The notes under the pieces are model-generated. The model did not search any database. It was not told the origin of the DNA and was given only the letters and a program-made list of their open reading frames with translations. A DNA stretch of 6,866 nucleotides, taken from positions 1-6,866 of the forward strand of contig CAKKRA010000023.1 in assembly GCA_919902475.1 (NCBI GenBank), given 5' to 3'. The position numbers and the translations under genes were made by a program. This document shows, piece by piece, positions 5,325 to 6,866 of this stretch; position 1 is the stretch's first letter; each line of letters begins with the position of its first letter. This DNA is from Nitrospiria bacterium (lineage in GTDB: Bacteria > Nitrospirota > CAKKRA01 > 9FT-COMBO-42-15).

Positions 5325-5912
5325 TTATACAGATACAGATTTGTCTATTTTAATCTTTAAGAAATTTTTTAATATATCCATTCCTGCTTTTGTCAGGATA
5401 GATTCAGGATGGAACTGCACGCCTTCTACCTTAAACTCCTTGTGCCTCACACCCATTATTTCGCCTTCCTTAGTCTCTGCAGATATCTCAAGGCATGATG
5501 GAATGGTCTCCCTCTTTATTATCAATGAATGATACCTTGTTGCCTCAAATGGATTTGGTATGCCTTCAAATATGGTCTTTCCATCGTGAAATATCATGGA
5601 TATCTTTCCGTGCATCAGCCTGTCTGCACGGATTATGTCACTGCCAAATGCCTCGCCAATTGCCTGATGGCCAAGGCACACGCCGAGCATTGGGATTTTA
5701 CCTGCAAAATATTTTATCACATCAACAGATATGCCTGCCTCCTTAGGCGTGCAAGGCCCCGGCGATATTACAATCCTGTCAGGATTCAGCCTTACAATGT
5801 CCTCAATCTTTAGTTTATCGTTTCTGAATACATGGATATTCTCGCCAAGCTCTCCAAAATACTGTACAAGATTATATGTAAAGGAATCATAGTTGTCTAT
5901 CATCAAGAGCAT
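5325..5912 (-). CDS. trpG: Anthranilate synthase component II (glutamine amidotransferase)
   Basis: Class I glutaminase that releases ammonia from glutamine and delivers it to TrpE for anthranilate formation. It has 195 residues, the normal stand-alone size. The nucleophile is Cys79 in GVCLGHQ, with His168 and Glu170 in VQFHPES completing the triad. The oxyanion region is [12 protein letters not shown] at 49-60, and the conserved YHSL is at 127-130. The start [11 protein letters not shown] at ATG 5912 overlaps the end of trpE by 10 nt, with the purine-rich GAGGAAGG 6 nt upstream; Met4 is an alternative start but fits the spacing less well. The overlap suggests coupled synthesis of the two subunits. 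Many bacteria use one TrpG also for p-aminobenzoate synthesis (PabA role); the sequence alone cannot exclude that here. Confidence 0.96.
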   Translation of the reverse strand: MLLMIDNYDSFTYNLVQYFGELGENIHVFRNDKLKIEDIVRLNPDRIVISPGPCTPKEAGISVDVIKYFAGKIPMLGVCLGHQAIGEAFGSDIIRADRLMHGKISMIFHDGKTIFEGIPNPFEATRYHSLIIKRETIPSCLEISAETKEGEIMGVRHKEFKVEGVQFHPESILTKAGMDILKNFLKIKIDKSVSV

Positions 5913-6866
5913 GTTAAACCTTCCTCTGCCATTTCTATTGCCCTGACCATGGCCTTTGCCTTATTAACTGTCTCCTGATATTCGTTTGAAGGGACAGAGT
6001 CTGCAACAATGCCTGCGCCTGCCTGGATATACGCAGTCTTATCCTTCATTATAACACTCCTGATATTTATACAGGTATCCATATTATTAGAGAAGCTGAA
6101 ATATCCAACAGCCCCTGCATAGGGCCCGCGCATTGTCGGCTCAAGCTCGTCAATAATCTGCATTGCCCTTATCTTTGGCGCGCCAGAGACGGTGCCTGCG
6201 GGAAAACATGCCATAATTACATCAAAGGCATCCATCCCCTTTTTAAGCCTGCCCTTTATATTAGAGACAATATGCATTACATGGGAATATTTCTCAATTA
6301 CCATAAGCTCGTCAACATTTACGCTTCCCATTTCAGATACACGTCCCACATCATTCCTGCCGAGGTCAACAAGCATTATGTGCTCTGCCCGCTCTTTAGG
6401 GTCAGCCAATAATTCCTTTTCCAATGCCTTGTCTTCTTCTGCTGTCTTGCCCCTTTTTCTTGTGCCTGCAATCGGCCTTAATGTTATCTCTCCATCCTCG
6501 CATCTCACCAGCACCTCTGGCGATGAGCCTGCCATTGAAAAATCTCCGAGCCTTAAAAAAAACATATAAGGAGACGGATTGACAGCCCTCAATGCCCTGT
6601 ACACATTAAATGGCTCTGATTTTAATCCTGTGTTAAATCTCTGCGACAGGACTACCTGAAATATATCGCCTGCCTTTATGTATTCCTTGCTTTTTTCAAC
6701 TGCCTTTTCAAAACCCTTTTTTGTATAATTTGAGGAGAGCCTTATATCTTTTTTTATATTCCTTTGCCCTTTATCAGCAGTCCTTCTTTTTAATTTCTCT
6801 ATTATACCATCAATCTTTGCTTTTGCGTCATTATATGCCTTTTTTGTCCCCTTTTCTTTTACAAGG
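5903..6866 (-). CDS. trpE: Anthranilate synthase component I, C-terminal part (partial, open at right edge)
   Basis: Converts chorismate plus ammonia (from TrpG) to anthranilate and pyruvate, the committed step. The last 320 residues are visible, with the frame open to the window edge, so roughly the first third of a typical protein of about 500 residues is missing. Blocks in order, numbered within the fragment: [13 protein letters not shown] at 65-77, NPSPYMF at 96-102, PIAGTRKRG at 131-139, [10 protein letters not shown] at 166-175, YSHVMHIVS at 193-201, [10 protein letters not shown] at 222-231, GPYAGAVGY at 247-255 and [10 protein letters not shown] at 281-290. PIAGT with Ala, where PabB enzymes have PIKGT with Lys, argues for anthranilate rather than aminodeoxychorismate synthase. 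NPSPYMF is part of the tryptophan feedback site, so allosteric inhibition is likely; the other half (LLES) is outside the window. GTG at 6604 is an internal Val codon, not the start. Any leader or attenuator would lie to the right. Confidence 0.97.
   Translation of the reverse strand, partial: LVKEKGTKKAYNDAKAKIDGIIEKLKRRTADKGQRNIKKDIRLSSNYTKKGFEKAVEKSKEYIKAGDIFQVVLSQRFNTGLKSEPFNVYRALRAVNPSPYMFFLRLGDFSMAGSSPEVLVRCEDGEITLRPIAGTRKRGKTAEEDKALEKELLADPKERAEHIMLVDLGRNDVGRVSEMGSVNVDELMVIEKYSHVMHIVSNIKGRLKKGMDAFDVIMACFPAGTVSGAPKIRAMQIIDELEPTMRGPYAGAVGYFSFSNNMDTCINIRSVIMKDKTAYIQAGAGIVADSVPSNEYQETVNKAKAMVRAIEMAEEGLTCS

Noticed and set aside
6602..6604. GTG as the trpE start
   Set aside because: The same frame continues upstream with clear TrpE sequence ([13 protein letters not shown]) to the window edge, so this is an internal Val codon.

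Overview
The window is a nearly complete tryptophan biosynthesis operon on the minus strand, so transcription runs from the right edge to the left. In that order it holds trpE (3' two thirds, open at the right edge), trpG, trpD, trpC, trpF, trpB and trpA. The 5' end of a GAF-domain gene follows and runs off the left edge. All seven Trp proteins are separate polypeptides with intact motifs. Together they would take chorismate to tryptophan: TrpE+TrpG make anthranilate, TrpD adds the phosphoribosyl group, TrpF isomerises it, TrpC closes the indole ring, and TrpA+TrpB finish. No plus-strand gene is credible; the long plus-strand frames are shadows of the trp genes.

The organism is a bacterium with AT-leaning coding sequence and Shine-Dalgarno sites of the AAGGAG/GAGG type. 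The gene order EGDCFBA without fusions, the protein style, the downstream GAF gene and the intergenic repeats remind me of Nitrospirota or the former Deltaproteobacteria (Desulfobacterota and relatives). That placement is an impression at low confidence.

Layout, right to left. trpE and trpG overlap by 10 nt, and trpG and trpD are 14 nt apart with a strong ribosome site. From trpD onward the operon looks invaded by repeats. Between trpD and trpC lies a 128-bp element with imperfect terminal inverted repeats that also supplies the trpD stop codon. Between trpC and trpF lie two perfect inverted repeats sharing a 9-base core, separated by AT-rich repeat-like DNA; one of them contains the trpC stop codon. 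trpF and trpB overlap as ATGA, and four perfect copies of a 7-base repeat are translated near the trpB start. Between trpB and trpA a 260-bp gap carries three GC-rich hairpins and AT-rich repeats. trpA and the GAF gene are close together again.

The genes themselves are ordinary. I see no previously undescribed enzyme or defence system. The part worth a second look is the non-coding material at four consecutive junctions of a highly conserved operon: what the elements are, whether they move, and whether they change expression of the distal genes.
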